A DNA stretch of 64,000 nucleotides from Solibacteraceae bacterium (GCA_021324015.1 JAJPJX010000151.1:62001-126000), one strand, 5' to 3'. Numbered from the stretch's first letter, positions 9,368 through 18,871 are shown. A program made the numbers and translations. Notes: generated by a model not told the origin, from the sequence alone.

Positions 9368-10465
9368 CTACGCCAGCTTGAATCGCTTCACTTCCATCTT
9401 CTTGTCGTCGAAAACGCCTAGCCCCAGGGCTCCCGCAATCTCGATGTGCTCCACCTGGCAGTTCAGGTAGTGGCTGTCCCGGTCCGGCTTGGAGAGCGCC
9501 ACGGTGGTCATGCCGCTCGCCAGGCGCTTCTCGTCGATGGCTTTCAGTCCGATCTTGTCCATGGCTACCGGATCCGTAGCGAAATACATGGTCTTGTGCT
9601 CCCAGATGTATTTCGGGTTCCCCCCCGGCCCCCCGTGATAGGACGCCTTGATCCCGTCGCAAATGTGCAGTACGGCCTTCTCCCGGATCACCGGCAGATT
9701 CACCACGGACGGGATGAAGATGCCGCAGGCGTTCAGGGTGGGTGTCGTGTGACTCCGGTTCACGTTGTTCACCAACCCGTGCGACATGTTTTTCAGCGCG
9801 ATCGTCACCCCCGCCGACTGATGGTGCTTCAGCACCGGCAGGTTGATCATTTTGTTGATCTGCTTGGTCAGGATCTGGACGGCGTAGGATCGCCGCACGT
9901 GATCGTCCCGGATATCCTGTCCCGGCTTGATCAGAGCCATGTCCAGGTACACATCCGGATCGTAACCGTCCATGGCCAGTTGCACGGTGTCGTATGCCGG
10001 ACAGGCCCAGGTGATGCGCACTCCCGGCGGGATCCACTTCTGAAAACCGCACTCCAGCATTTCGTCGCGGTAGCGGTTGAAGACCACGATATCCCGCGGC
10101 TTCACGCCGGCTTCGCGCAGCCCGTCGATGATCCGGTTGAGCACCAGCGCATCCGAGCACAGTTTCCTGCCGCCCACCGGGCTCACCTTGATGCCCACAA
10201 CGTCGCCCGGCTGCGCAAACACCCGCCACGCGTCCACCCAGTGCGGAGCCCCGGTAAGCTCCAGCATGCCCTTCTCCATCATCTGGCGTACCGGCTGCTC
10301 CTGGTACACGCCGGACAGGATCGAACCGGGGTGTTCCACCGCCACCACGCGGCCCGGATACGGCCCCGGAATTCCCAACTTCGCGCTCTCGGCCTGCGGG
10401 CGGGAATAGGCGGCCATGCCGGAACCGAGGAAAAGTCCCGCGGACAAAAAATCTCGACGCACCAT
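9368..10465 (-). CDS. exported DUF362 domain protein
   Basis: 365 aa with a Tat-like start, MVRRDFLSAGLFLGSGMAAYSRP, so export or membrane association is likely. The body has the DUF362 pattern: QPGDVVGIKVSPVGG, IVVFNRYRDEML and VLKHHQSAGVTIALKNMSHG, then FATDPVAMDKIGL. DUF362 proteins are often found with ferredoxin-like domains, but no Cys cluster is present here and the function is unknown. The start at 10465 is chosen for the signal; an upstream in-frame extension to 10558 runs into the feoA promoter. It is divergent from feoAB, with about 120 nt between the starts. Confidence 0.8.
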   Translation of the reverse strand: MVRRDFLSAGLFLGSGMAAYSRPQAESAKLGIPGPYPGRVVAVEHPGSILSGVYQEQPVRQMMEKGMLELTGAPHWVDAWRVFAQPGDVVGIKVSPVGGRKLCSDALVLNRIIDGLREAGVKPRDIVVFNRYRDEMLECGFQKWIPPGVRITWACPAYDTVQLAMDGYDPDVYLDMALIKPGQDIRDDHVRRSYAVQILTKQINKMINLPVLKHHQSAGVTIALKNMSHGLVNNVNRSHTTPTLNACGIFIPSVVNLPVIREKAVLHICDGIKASYHGGPGGNPKYIWEHKTMYFATDPVAMDKIGLKAIDEKRLASGMTTVALSKPDRDSHYLNCQVEHIEIAGALGLGVFDDKKMEVKRFKLA

Positions 10466-10551
10466 GCCGCTTATTCTAGCGGATTCCTCGCGGCTCTGCG
10501 CCTCCCGGTCGATAGTTGCAACTGACTGGCAGACGGGATGTCCTCCTGGGC

Positions 10552-10580
10552 TTGACATCGGTTGCGCCGCCTTCTATGCT
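10552..10580 (+). promoter_or_regulatory. sigma70-type promoter of feoA, leaderless configuration
   Basis: A perfect -35 TTGACA (10552-10557), a 17-nt spacer and -10 TATGCT (10575-10580). The feoA ATG begins only 6 nt after the -10 box, so transcription would start at or next to the A of the ATG. No Shine-Dalgarno precedes this ATG. I see no clear Fur box across it. Confidence 0.75.
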
Positions 10581-10586
10581 GAAGTC

Positions 10587-10889
10587 ATGTTGCAACTGAG
10601 TGTCAACAAGAGACGCTCGGATGCCCACCGCGGCCCGGCATTGACGGATCTGCGGCGTGGGGAGGCGGGAGTTCTCGACCGGCTCGACCTGCCTGAGGAG
10701 GATGCTCGGCGGCTGATGGAACTGGGCTTTCTGCCAGGCTCCCGCATTACCGCGGCTCTCAGTGCTCCCGGGGGGGATCCCCGGGTCTTTGAAGTGGATG
10801 GGTCGGAAGTGGCGTTGCGGCGTGAGACAGCGGCTCGTTTGAAGCTGCGTTTCGAGCCCGGCTCCCCCGGCATGGTTCCGAACCCGTGA
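10587..10889 (+). CDS. feoA: FeoA-family ferrous iron transport protein
   Basis: 100 aa, an SH3-like small cytoplasmic protein that assists FeoB. The core motif LTDLRRGEAGVLDRLDLPEEDARRL, then MELGFLPGSRI and VALRRETAARLKLR, is the FeoA fold: DLxxGxxG, LGxxPGxxI, LRxxxAxxI. The ATG at 10587 is chosen because a full sigma70 promoter lies immediately upstream; an extended opening to 10416 would run through that promoter and the divergent DUF362 gene start. It overlaps feoB by 4 nt (GTGA). Confidence 0.9.
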   Translation: MLQLSVNKRRSDAHRGPALTDLRRGEAGVLDRLDLPEEDARRLMELGFLPGSRITAALSAPGGDPRVFEVDGSEVALRRETAARLKLRFEPGSPGMVPNP

Positions 10890-12760
10890 GCCTCTGCGCC
10901 GGGTGCCCCTCGGCCGGCGCGCCGGCGGCACCCCCGGCGTCGCCGCTGCGCACAGTGGCCCTGGTGGGCCCGCCCAACTCCGGCAAATCTACGCTGTTCA
11001 ACAAGCTCACCGGGCTGCGCCAGAAGGTGGGCAATTTCCCCGGCGTAACCGTGGAGCGGCATACCGGCCAGGTGTTCTTTCCCGACGGCCGGGCCGTCAC
11101 CCTGATCGACCTTCCGGGCGTCTACAGCCTCTCGCCCCGCTCCGAAGACGAGCAGGTGACTCGCGACGTACTCACCGGCGCCCTGCCGGACACACCCGGG
11201 CCCGATGCCATCCTGCTGATCCTGGACTCCACCATCCTGGCCCGCCAGCTCATGCTCGCGGCTCCCATCCTGTCACTACGCATCCCGACCCTGGTGGTTC
11301 TTAATATGGCCGACGACCTGCGCGGCCGGGGTGGCAGCCTGGACCTGGAAGCCCTGGCCGCCCAACTGGGTGCGCCCGTGGCGCTGGTGAGCGCCCGTCA
11401 GGGCGAGGGCCTGGAGCCTCTCTTCGAGTTCCTGCGCAACAGCGCCGGCGCACCGCAGCCCCGCGAGTTGCCGGTCCTTCAGGAGATTCCCAAGTGCCGC
11501 CAGTGGGCCGGCCGGGTGAGCCACCGCTCCGGCTACCATCCGCCGGCGCCGCCTCTCTGGACCCGGCGCCTGGATGCCCTCTTCCTGCACCCCGTGGCAG
11601 GGCCGCTGACTTTCCTGGGCGTGGTGTTGTTGGTCTTCCAGCTTCTTTTCACCGCCGCCGCGCCTCTCATGGACGGGATCCGTTTCCTGGTGGCCGCCTC
11701 GGGCCGTTGGGTGGAGGCCGTCCTGCCCGCTTCCCCCCTGCGCTCCTTGCTGATAGAAGGCGTGTGGGGCGGAGTTGGCTCGGTGCTCGTCTTCCTGCCG
11801 CAAATCCTGCTGCTGTTCCTCTTCATCGGCGTCCTGGAAGACTCCGGATACCTGGCGCGCGCGGCCCTGATCGCGGACCGCACCATGGCGCGTTTCGGTC
11901 TCCAGGGGAAGTCGTTCATCCCCCTGCTGTCGGCCTATGCCTGTGCCGTTCCCGCGATCCTCTCCACACGCACGATCGAAAATAAACGCGACCGCGTCGC
12001 CACCATCCTGATCGCGCCCTTCATGACCTGCTCCGCGCGGCTCCCCGTCTATACGCTGATCATCGCGGCCTTCCTCCCCAACCGGCCGCTGGCGGGCGCC
12101 TTCCTGGGAACCCGCGCCGCCGCTCTCCTGGGCCTGTATGCGCTGGGCTTCGGCGCCGCCGTCGCCACCGCCCGGATCCTGAAGAGCTCCGTGCTCAAAA
12201 GCGAGCGCACGCCCTTCATGCTGGAGATGCCCTCTTACCGCTGGCCTACCTTTCAGTCCCTGGGCCTGCGGCTGCTCGACCGCGCGAAAGTCTTCCTGCG
12301 CCGCGCCGGCACCGTCATCCTGGCCGTCACCGTGGGGCTGTGGGCCCTGGCGCACCTGCCCCTCCAGGAGGGGAAAGCGCCCCCCATCGAGCAGAGCCTG
12401 GCCGGCACACTGGGCCGCACCATCGAGCCGGCCATCCGCCCGCTGGGATTCAATTGGAAAATCGGCATCGGCCTGGTCACCTCGCTGGCGGCCCGCGAGG
12501 TGATCGTGGGCACCCTCGGCACCATCTACGGCATGGAGGGCGACGCCCACTCCCAAAGCCTGCAACAATCGCTGCAAAAGGACCTGACCCCCGGCGCGGC
12601 CGTGGCTCTGCTGATCTTCTTCGCCTTTGCCATGCAGTGCATCTCTACCATCGCCGTAGTGCGCCGCGAGACCGGCGGCTGGCGCTGGCCCGCCATTCAG
12701 TTCAGCTACATGACTGCCCTTGCCTTCCTGGGCGCCTTCCTGGCCAACCACCTGGTGTGA
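10886..12760 (+). CDS. feoB: ferrous iron transporter FeoB
   Basis: 624 aa, shorter than the roughly 770 aa of E. coli FeoB. An N-terminal CAGCP cysteine pair precedes the G domain: G1 GPPNSGKST (28-36), G3 DLPG (75-78), G4 NMAD (140-143). The spacer helical domain is short, then the inner-membrane part with two nucleoside-gate repeats, including LVFLPQILLLFLFIGVLEDSGYLAR, PLLSAYACAVPAI and TSLAAREVIVGTLGTIYG. It imports Fe(II) across the inner membrane, powered or gated by nucleotide. GTG start overlaps feoA. Its own stop overlaps the GTG of the broken Fur-family gene, so iron uptake and peroxide-defence genes form one run. Confidence 0.95.
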   Translation: MSLCAGCPSAGAPAAPPASPLRTVALVGPPNSGKSTLFNKLTGLRQKVGNFPGVTVERHTGQVFFPDGRAVTLIDLPGVYSLSPRSEDEQVTRDVLTGALPDTPGPDAILLILDSTILARQLMLAAPILSLRIPTLVVLNMADDLRGRGGSLDLEALAAQLGAPVALVSARQGEGLEPLFEFLRNSAGAPQPRELPVLQEIPKCRQWAGRVSHRSGYHPPAPPLWTRRLDALFLHPVAGPLTFLGVVLLVFQLLFTAAAPLMDGIRFLVAASGRWVEAVLPASPLRSLLIEGVWGGVGSVLVFLPQILLLFLFIGVLEDSGYLARAALIADRTMARFGLQGKSFIPLLSAYACAVPAILSTRTIENKRDRVATILIAPFMTCSARLPVYTLIIAAFLPNRPLAGAFLGTRAAALLGLYALGFGAAVATARILKSSVLKSERTPFMLEMPSYRWPTFQSLGLRLLDRAKVFLRRAGTVILAVTVGLWALAHLPLQEGKAPPIEQSLAGTLGRTIEPAIRPLGFNWKIGIGLVTSLAAREVIVGTLGTIYGMEGDAHSQSLQQSLQKDLTPGAAVALLIFFAFAMQCISTIAVVRRETGGWRWPAIQFSYMTALAFLGAFLANHLV

Positions 12761-13130
12761 GAAGCCGCGTCCGCCTGCGTCCCACGCCGCGGAGACACGA
12801 CGTGCTGGATGATCTCGCCCGGCGGCCGGTGCAGGCCACCACAGCCACCCCCGGATCTCGCGGGCAACCGTCTACAATAGTCTTCGTGAACTTGTTCGGG
12901 CCGGACTGGCGCGCGAAGTCCCCGGCGAGGGCAAAGCCGCGCACCACGATGCCAACCTCGAACCCCACTATCTCGTCTGCGGCCGCTACGCAGGGGTCAA
13001 AGACATTGGCTGGTTCGAAATCCCGGTCCCATCCCGGCGTGCCGCCATCGGACCTCGGGCCGTTCGCGATCTCGAAGTAATTTTCCACGGGCTCTGCACC
13101 CGCTGCGCGGGCGCGCCCAAAAAAGACTGA
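12757..13130 (+). pseudogene. Fur/PerR-family regulator gene, frameshifted with a short internal deletion
   Basis: A GTG inside the feoB stop begins MRSRVRLRPTPRRHDVLDDLARRPVQA, the winged-helix start of a Fur-family protein. From about 12831 the homology continues in another frame: HPRISRATVYNSLREL (recognition helix), RAGLAREVPGEGKAAHHDAN, EPHYLVCGRY, then LEVIFHGLCTRCAG and a TGA at 13128. Neither frame alone encodes a complete protein, and about 12-15 residues of the helix between the two parts are missing. The first zinc pair reads C-G-R-Y, so one of the four structural Cys is lost as well. PerR-like genes commonly sit beside rubrerythrin, so a peroxide or iron regulator is the likely ancestor. 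Which of PerR, Fur or Zur it was cannot be told. Confidence 0.82.
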
Positions 13131-13159
13131 AGTTTTCGGAAAGCTATCGGAGCACACAT

Positions 13160-13579
<420 letters not shown>

Positions 13580-13585
13580 TCTCGC

Positions 13586-13612
13586 GGGCGCCGCTCCGGC
13601 GGCGCCCCTTTT
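13586..13612 (+). terminator. intrinsic terminator or attenuating hairpin after rubrerythrin
   Basis: A perfect 9-bp stem, GGGCGCCGC / GCGGCGCCC, with a TCCG tetraloop and the tail CTTTT. The T-run is short, so partial read-through into the downstream Fe-S gene is plausible. Confidence 0.7.
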
Positions 13613-13635
13613 CCCGCGGGTTCCCGAGACACGCC

Positions 13636-14967
13636 ATGGACATCATCAAAGGCCGGCCCACCGCCGGCCTGACCTACGATCCCAACAACCCGGTCTACTG
13701 GGACAGCGCTGCCCTGAAGCTGGAGATCGATCGGATCTTCGAGATCTGCCACGGCTGCCGGCTCTGTTTCAACCTCTGCCCGTCCTTCCCGGAGTTGTTC
13801 AACGCCGTGGACCGGCGCGACGGCCAGGTGCGCGCGCTTTCGACAGAGGAGACCGGCCGCGTCATCGACACCTGCTATCAATGCAAGGTGTGCTATGTGA
13901 AGTGCCCGTACACGCCCGATGACGGACACGAGTTCCAACTGGATTTCCCCCGCCTGCTCCTGCGCGCCAACGCGCTGCGCAAGAAGGAGCGGGGTCTAGA
14001 TGTGAGGTCGCGCCTGCTGGCCCGCCCGGAATTGCTCGGCCGGCTAGGCGGCATGGCCCCCGGATTGGCGAATTGGGTCAACCGCCAACCGTTTCTGCGG
14101 CGCCTGGCCGAAGCTACAGTCGGCATCCATCGCGAAAAGAAGCTGCCCGAATTCCAGGCCGAAACCTTTTCCGCCTGGCTGAAAAAACAACCCGCGCCGG
14201 CCGGCCGTTCCCAAGCCGCGCTCTTCGTCACCTGCTTCGTGGAGCATTACAATCCGCAGATCGCCAAAGACGCGGTCGCCGTCTTTGCGAAAAGCGGCAT
14301 AGCGCTCACCTGCCCCAAGCAGAATTGCTGCGGGATGCCCGCGCTCGAATCCGGGGACGTGCAACTGGCCAAACAGCTCGCCGCGGCCAATGTGGAGTCG
14401 CTCCTTCCGTCCGTCGAACAGGGGATGCAGATCGTGGCCATCAACCCGTCCTGCTCCTACATGCTGCGAAAAGAGTACCGCGAGCTGGTCGGCACTCCGG
14501 CCGCCCGGCGCGTAGCCGCCGCCACTAGGGACGTGTGCGAATTCCTGTTCGAGCTGAAGAAAGCGGGCAGGTTCAACCGGGACTTTCGCTCCACGCCGGG
14601 CTCCATCGCCTATCATCTGCCCTGCCATCTCAAGGCCCAGAACATAGGCTATCGCTCGCGCGACATGCTGAAAACCATCCCCGGCGCGCAGGTCCGCCTG
14701 GTGGACCAGTGCAGCGCGCACGACGGCACGTTCGCCATGAAGAAAGAGTTCTTCCCGCTATCGCTGCTGGCCGGCGCTAAGGCCTTCGAGGAGATGCGCG
14801 GCACGCCTTCCGATGTGATGGCTACGGATTGCCCTCTCGCCGCGATCCATTTCGACCAGGCGATCGGAACGCGGCCCGTGCACCCCATTCAGGTGCTGGC
14901 GCGCGCTTACCAGCCGGACGGCTTCTCCACCCCGCTGCCTCAAAAGGACACCGATGCAGCCCATTGA
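13636..14967 (+). CDS. GlpC/HdrD-like Fe-S oxidoreductase of the rubrerythrin cluster
   Basis: 443 aa. Two [4Fe-4S] motifs lie near the N-terminus: C38, C41, C44, C48 (CHGCRLCFNLCP) and C80, C83, C86, C90 (CYQCKVCYVKCP). These are followed by two CCG-type domains: CPKQNCCGMP, which is intact, and PCHLKAQ plus DQCSAHDGT, whose CC pair is reduced to a single Cys. Size and order match the anaerobic glycerol-3-phosphate dehydrogenase subunit C family, but no glpA or glpB is here. Location between rubrerythrin and DUF3501 is a recurring arrangement, so an electron-transfer role in peroxide reduction is inferred. The ATG at 13636 gives the family N-terminus. It overlaps DUF3501 by 14 nt. Confidence 0.87.
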   Translation: MDIIKGRPTAGLTYDPNNPVYWDSAALKLEIDRIFEICHGCRLCFNLCPSFPELFNAVDRRDGQVRALSTEETGRVIDTCYQCKVCYVKCPYTPDDGHEFQLDFPRLLLRANALRKKERGLDVRSRLLARPELLGRLGGMAPGLANWVNRQPFLRRLAEATVGIHREKKLPEFQAETFSAWLKKQPAPAGRSQAALFVTCFVEHYNPQIAKDAVAVFAKSGIALTCPKQNCCGMPALESGDVQLAKQLAAANVESLLPSVEQGMQIVAINPSCSYMLRKEYRELVGTPAARRVAAATRDVCEFLFELKKAGRFNRDFRSTPGSIAYHLPCHLKAQNIGYRSRDMLKTIPGAQVRLVDQCSAHDGTFAMKKEFFPLSLLAGAKAFEEMRGTPSDVMATDCPLAAIHFDQAIGTRPVHPIQVLARAYQPDGFSTPLPQKDTDAAH

Positions 14968-15523
14968 TATCTCCGAAATCAAGAACATCGCCGACTACGA
15001 ACTGGAGCGCGAGCGCTGGAGGCCGCAGATTCTCGCCCTCAAGGATCGCCGCCGTATCCGCCTCGGCGATCATCTGACCTTTCTGTTCGAAAACCGCGAG
15101 ACCGTGCGCTACCAGATCCAGGAGATGATGCGCATCGAACGCATCGTCAAGCCCGCGGACATCGCCCACGAGGTAAAGACGTACAACGAGTTGGTCCCGG
15201 CTCCGGGCGAGCTCTCCGCGTCGCTGTTCATCGAATACACGACCCCCGAAGAGCGTGCCGTCAAGCTGCGGGAACTGCTGGGCCTGGACCGGCACATCTG
15301 GCTCGAAGTCTCCGCCGCGGGCCGCACGCCAGCCCTGTTCGACAACCGCCAGATCGCCACGGACCGCCTCAGCTCCGTTCAGTACATCAAGTTCCGCATG
15401 AGCCCCGCGCAGATCCGGCACTGGCGCGAGGGGGCCTCCCTCATCGCCGATCATCCGTGCTACCAGGCTGTGCGCTTTCTCACGCCGGCCGAACTCGCGG
15501 ACCTCGCGGCAGACTTCGTGTAA
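14954..15523 (+). CDS. DUF3501 family protein
   Basis: 189 aa, soluble and without signal peptide. Begins MQPIDISEIKNIADYELERE and contains RRIRLGDHLTFLFENRET and RYQIQEMMRIERI, the characteristic core of DUF3501. Function is unknown. Its fixed company with rubrerythrin and a GlpC-like Fe-S protein suggests a part in the same oxidative-stress electron chain. The start overlaps the upstream gene, so it is the last gene of this run. The 175 nt that follow, before the first Oar-type receptor, hold no gene. Confidence 0.88.
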   Translation: MQPIDISEIKNIADYELERERWRPQILALKDRRRIRLGDHLTFLFENRETVRYQIQEMMRIERIVKPADIAHEVKTYNELVPAPGELSASLFIEYTTPEERAVKLRELLGLDRHIWLEVSAAGRTPALFDNRQIATDRLSSVQYIKFRMSPAQIRHWREGASLIADHPCYQAVRFLTPAELADLAADFV

Positions 15524-15590
15524 GCGCTTTCAGCGAACAGCGGTCAGCCCTTGGCTTTCCCGCGATTCCAGGGGATCTGTGCTCAAACTC

Positions 15591-15603
15591 ACCCTGACAG
15601 GGT
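15591..15603. repeat. short palindrome upstream of the first Oar-type receptor
   Basis: ACCCTG-A-CAGGGT, perfect 6-bp arms with a 1-nt centre, about 95 nt before the receptor start. A second short pair, CCGAA/TTCGG, lies at 15628-15642. Either could be an operator; neither matches a site I recognise. Confidence 0.35.
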
Positions 15604-15698
15604 AAATCCACTCACCTTGCGGGAACGCCGAAAGAAATTCGGTGTTATTTTAGGGAAAACAAGGTAGTCTTTTTCGGCTTTATCCGCAAGGAGGGAGT

Positions 15699-18600
15699 GT
15701 GAGTAGATCCATCACAGACTGGCAGAAACTCGTGTGCCTGCTGGCGTGTGCGGTGCCCTTGGCCGCGCAAACCGCCGACACCGGAATCCTTGGAAAGGTC
15801 ACGGACCCCACCGGCGCCGCGGTCGCCGGAGCGAAGGTCACCATCACCCAGCCGGCTTCGGGGCTCTCCCGCTCGGCGGCCACCGGCGCCGACGGCACTT
15901 ACGAGGTTCGCTACCTGGTTCCCGGCCAATACACGCTATCCGTGGAGGCCGCCGGCTTCCGCGCGGAACGCCGCGCTGATGTGGTCATTCAAATCGCGCA
16001 GTTGGCCCGGGTCAACTTCAGCCTGCAAATCGGGGAGGTGCGGGAGGTCGTGTCGGTCACCGGCGCGCCGCCGCTGCTGCAAACCCAGAACGCCACGTTG
16101 GGAGAAGTGGTGGGCTCGGAACGCACCGTGAACCTGCCGCTGAACGGCCGGAAGTTCAACGACCTGGCTATCCTCACCCCCGGCGTTCAGGTCTCCGATA
16201 CGGATTTGCATTCGTCGAGCACGGCTGGGTCCACCATCGCGGTCAACGGCGGACGCGACATCTGGGGGCAGGTCAATGTGGACGGCATCACCATGGTCAA
16301 CAACCGCCACAACTACGTCAATATTTTCCCTTCCGTGGACGCTATCCAGGAATTCAAGGTGCAGACGGGGAATTACTCCGCTGAATATGGGGGAAACGCC
16401 GGGGCGAACGTCAACATCCAAATCAAGTCCGGGAGTAATGAATATCACGGTGACGTCTTTGATTTCCTGCGGAATACCGCGCTGGACGCAAGGAACTATT
16501 TCTCACCCTCGCCGCTGCCGCAGAACATCCTGAAGCAAAACCAGTTCGGGGCCACCTTCGGGGGACCCATTCGGAGGGATAAAACCTTCTTCTTCGCGAG
16601 CTACGAAGGACTTCGCTCCATTAGCGAGGCGCCCGGATCGGCCGTGGTGCCTACCGCGGCGCAGCGGGCCGGGAACTTCTCCGCCAGCGCCGCCCCGGTC
16701 ATCGACCCGCTTTCGGGTGCGCCCTTCCCGGGTAACATCATCCCGGCCAACCGCCTGAACCCGGTGGCTCTCAACCTGATCAATCAATACATGCCCATGC
16801 CGAACCAGCCCGGAACGGTTAACTATGCCGGCGTCTCGCTCGGCGACCTGACCATGCACCAGGGGATAATTCGCATCGACCAGTACTTCAGCGAGAAGGA
16901 CCAGCTCTTTGTGCACTACATCGGCGCGCATCGCAGCTTCCCGGACACGAACCTCAACCCCTTTTTCACCTTCACGGGCGACTACCCGATGAACAACTTC
17001 CAGGCCCAATACATCCACACTTTCAGCCCCACCATGCTGAATGAGTTCCGCACCGGCTTCAACCTGGAAGACGTCTCGCAGCTCAGCACGCGCACGAACA
17101 CGAACTTCACCATCGAGTCGTTGGGCATCAACGGCATGAAGGTCGGCGGTCCGAACGGAAGGCCGCTGCGGGCGGACGAGGAGGGCTTCCCGCTGTTGAA
17201 CATTGCCGGCTACCTGGGGATGGGCGACAGCCGGGCCTCTTCGAACCTGGACAACAGCCGCACCTATCAGTTTGTCGATAACCTCACCTGGATCAAAGGG
17301 GCCCACACCCTGAAGTTCGGGGGCGACATCCGCACGGTCCGGGACGACGCCACCACGAACAACTGGCCATTCGGCAGCATCTCGTTCACCGGGGACATTT
17401 CCGGGAATCCGGCGGCCGCCTACATGCTCGGCTATCCGCGCACCGTCCTGACCCCGGAAGGCGTGCCCATTACTGCCGCCCGCCAGTGGCGCTCCGCCTT
17501 CTATGCCCAGGACGACTGGCGGGTGACCTCGCGCCTGACCCTCAACCTGGGGCTGCGCTACGACCTCTTCAACCCTCCGCAGGACGTGAACAACGTCATC
17601 CGCACGTTGCAGTTTCCGCCGGGCCAGCCGCCGCAGTTCTATCCGGCAGCCGGGCAACCGCTGGACCCCGTTTGGAACGTGAACCACAAGGATTTCAGCC
17701 CGCGCGTAGGCTTTGCCTTCAGCCTGGACAACAACACGGTGGTGCGCGGCGGCTACGGGATGTTTTACTTCGGCGGCCAGTTCGACAACCTCAACATCCT
17801 GCAATTGAACCCGCCCACCGCCGGCAGCCTCACCATCATCAACCCGGCTACCAACCCCATCGCCACTATCCAGGACCCGGTCCCCGCCGCGCTCTATCCG
17901 GCGAACCCGATTTTCAACGCTGTCACTCTACCCCCGGGCCAATACCATCCGGACACTAACGTGCAGGACTGGAACCTACAAGTGTCCCGCCAGTTTGGCG
18001 CCAACGTGCTGGAGGTAGGATACGTGGGTAGCAAGGGGACGCACGTCGATAGCAGCCTGCAAAACTGGAACCAGCCGGACCCGGGGCCCGGCGTCATCCA
18101 GTCGCGTCGCCCGTACCCCGAATTCGCCCGCATCCGCATGGAGTACTTCTACGCCAACACCTTGTACAATTCGCTCCAGGCCCGCTTCGAGCACCGCTTC
18201 ACCAAGGGCCTGAGCTTTACGGCGGCCTACACCTTCTCGCACCTCATCGACAATGCGGTGCAGACCATGAACTCCGGGGGCTGCGGCTGTCAGAACCCGC
18301 GCGACCTTTCCTCGGAGCGCGCCAGCAGCAACTTCGATCAGCGCCACCGGCTGGTGATGGGCTACGTCTGGGAGTTGCCGCTCGGCAAGAACCTCAAGGG
18401 GGTGGCAGGCGCTCTGGCGGGAGGGTGGTCGCTGGACGGGATTGTCACGCTGGCGAGCGGCAGTCCGTTCAACATCCTGGAAAGCTTTGACAGCCAGAAC
18501 AACGACGGCATCTGGGAGCGGCCCAACCTGGTGCCCGGCCAACAGGTGACGATTGGCACGCAGAATCCCTCCCTCTGGTTCAACACCGCGGCTTTTGCGC

Positions 18601-18866
18601 CCAGCTTGCTGGCCTACGGCAATTCTCCGCGAAATCCCCTGGTCGGCCCTGGCACCCATACGTTTGACCTCTCGGCGGTCAAACTGTTTCACATGCCATA
18701 CAACGAAAAGCACAGCCTCGAGTTCCGGGCGGAGTTCTTCAACGCCTTCAACACGCCGCAGTTCTCCAATCCGGATGCTTCCCTGGGAGACGCGGCTTTC
18801 GGGCGCATTACCAGCACCAAGCTCGACAACCGCGAGGTTCAGTTCGCCCTGAAATACATGTTTTGA
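15699..18866 (+). CDS. Oar-type TonB-dependent receptor with carboxypeptidase-regulatory-like domain (first)
   Basis: 1055 aa outer-membrane protein. A GTG start follows AAGGAGGGA, a strong Shine-Dalgarno. Signal peptide VCLLACAVPLAAQ, then a carboxypeptidase-regulatory-like beta domain (GILGKVTDPTGAAVAGAKV at about 29-47), a plug domain (NLPLNGRKFNDL, SVDAIQEFKVQTGNYSAEYG) and a long beta barrel ending in an aromatic residue (ALKYMF). Oar-type receptors are numerous in Acidobacteriota and are thought to move large substrates such as glycans or proteins; the ligand here is unknown. A radical SAM gene and a sulfatase-superfamily gene follow on the same strand. Confidence 0.92.
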   Translation: MSRSITDWQKLVCLLACAVPLAAQTADTGILGKVTDPTGAAVAGAKVTITQPASGLSRSAATGADGTYEVRYLVPGQYTLSVEAAGFRAERRADVVIQIAQLARVNFSLQIGEVREVVSVTGAPPLLQTQNATLGEVVGSERTVNLPLNGRKFNDLAILTPGVQVSDTDLHSSSTAGSTIAVNGGRDIWGQVNVDGITMVNNRHNYVNIFPSVDAIQEFKVQTGNYSAEYGGNAGANVNIQIKSGSNEYHGDVFDFLRNTALDARNYFSPSPLPQNILKQNQFGATFGGPIRRDKTFFFASYEGLRSISEAPGSAVVPTAAQRAGNFSASAAPVIDPLSGAPFPGNIIPANRLNPVALNLINQYMPMPNQPGTVNYAGVSLGDLTMHQGIIRIDQYFSEKDQLFVHYIGAHRSFPDTNLNPFFTFTGDYPMNNFQAQYIHTFSPTMLNEFRTGFNLEDVSQLSTRTNTNFTIESLGINGMKVGGPNGRPLRADEEGFPLLNIAGYLGMGDSRASSNLDNSRTYQFVDNLTWIKGAHTLKFGGDIRTVRDDATTNNWPFGSISFTGDISGNPAAAYMLGYPRTVLTPEGVPITAARQWRSAFYAQDDWRVTSRLTLNLGLRYDLFNPPQDVNNVIRTLQFPPGQPPQFYPAAGQPLDPVWNVNHKDFSPRVGFAFSLDNNTVVRGGYGMFYFGGQFDNLNILQLNPPTAGSLTIINPATNPIATIQDPVPAALYPANPIFNAVTLPPGQYHPDTNVQDWNLQVSRQFGANVLEVGYVGSKGTHVDSSLQNWNQPDPGPGVIQSRRPYPEFARIRMEYFYANTLYNSLQARFEHRFTKGLSFTAAYTFSHLIDNAVQTMNSGGCGCQNPRDLSSERASSNFDQRHRLVMGYVWELPLGKNLKGVAGALAGGWSLDGIVTLASGSPFNILESFDSQNNDGIWERPNLVPGQQVTIGTQNPSLWFNTAAFAPSLLAYGNSPRNPLVGPGTHTFDLSAVKLFHMPYNEKHSLEFRAEFFNAFNTPQFSNPDASLGDAAFGRITSTKLDNREVQFALKYMF

Positions 18867-18871
18867 GCGCG

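Noticed and set aside
11276-12751. Minus-strand open frame of 491 codons
   Set aside because: Opposite feoB; Gln/Gly/Arg-rich shadow.
12831-13130. C-terminal Fur-like frame as an intact small gene
   Set aside because: The frame opens only at 12813, has no start codon before the recognition helix and lacks half of the DNA-binding domain.
16503-17804. Minus-strand open frame of 433 codons
   Set aside because: Opposite the first Oar-type receptor; composition is Val/Ala/Arg-rich without motifs.
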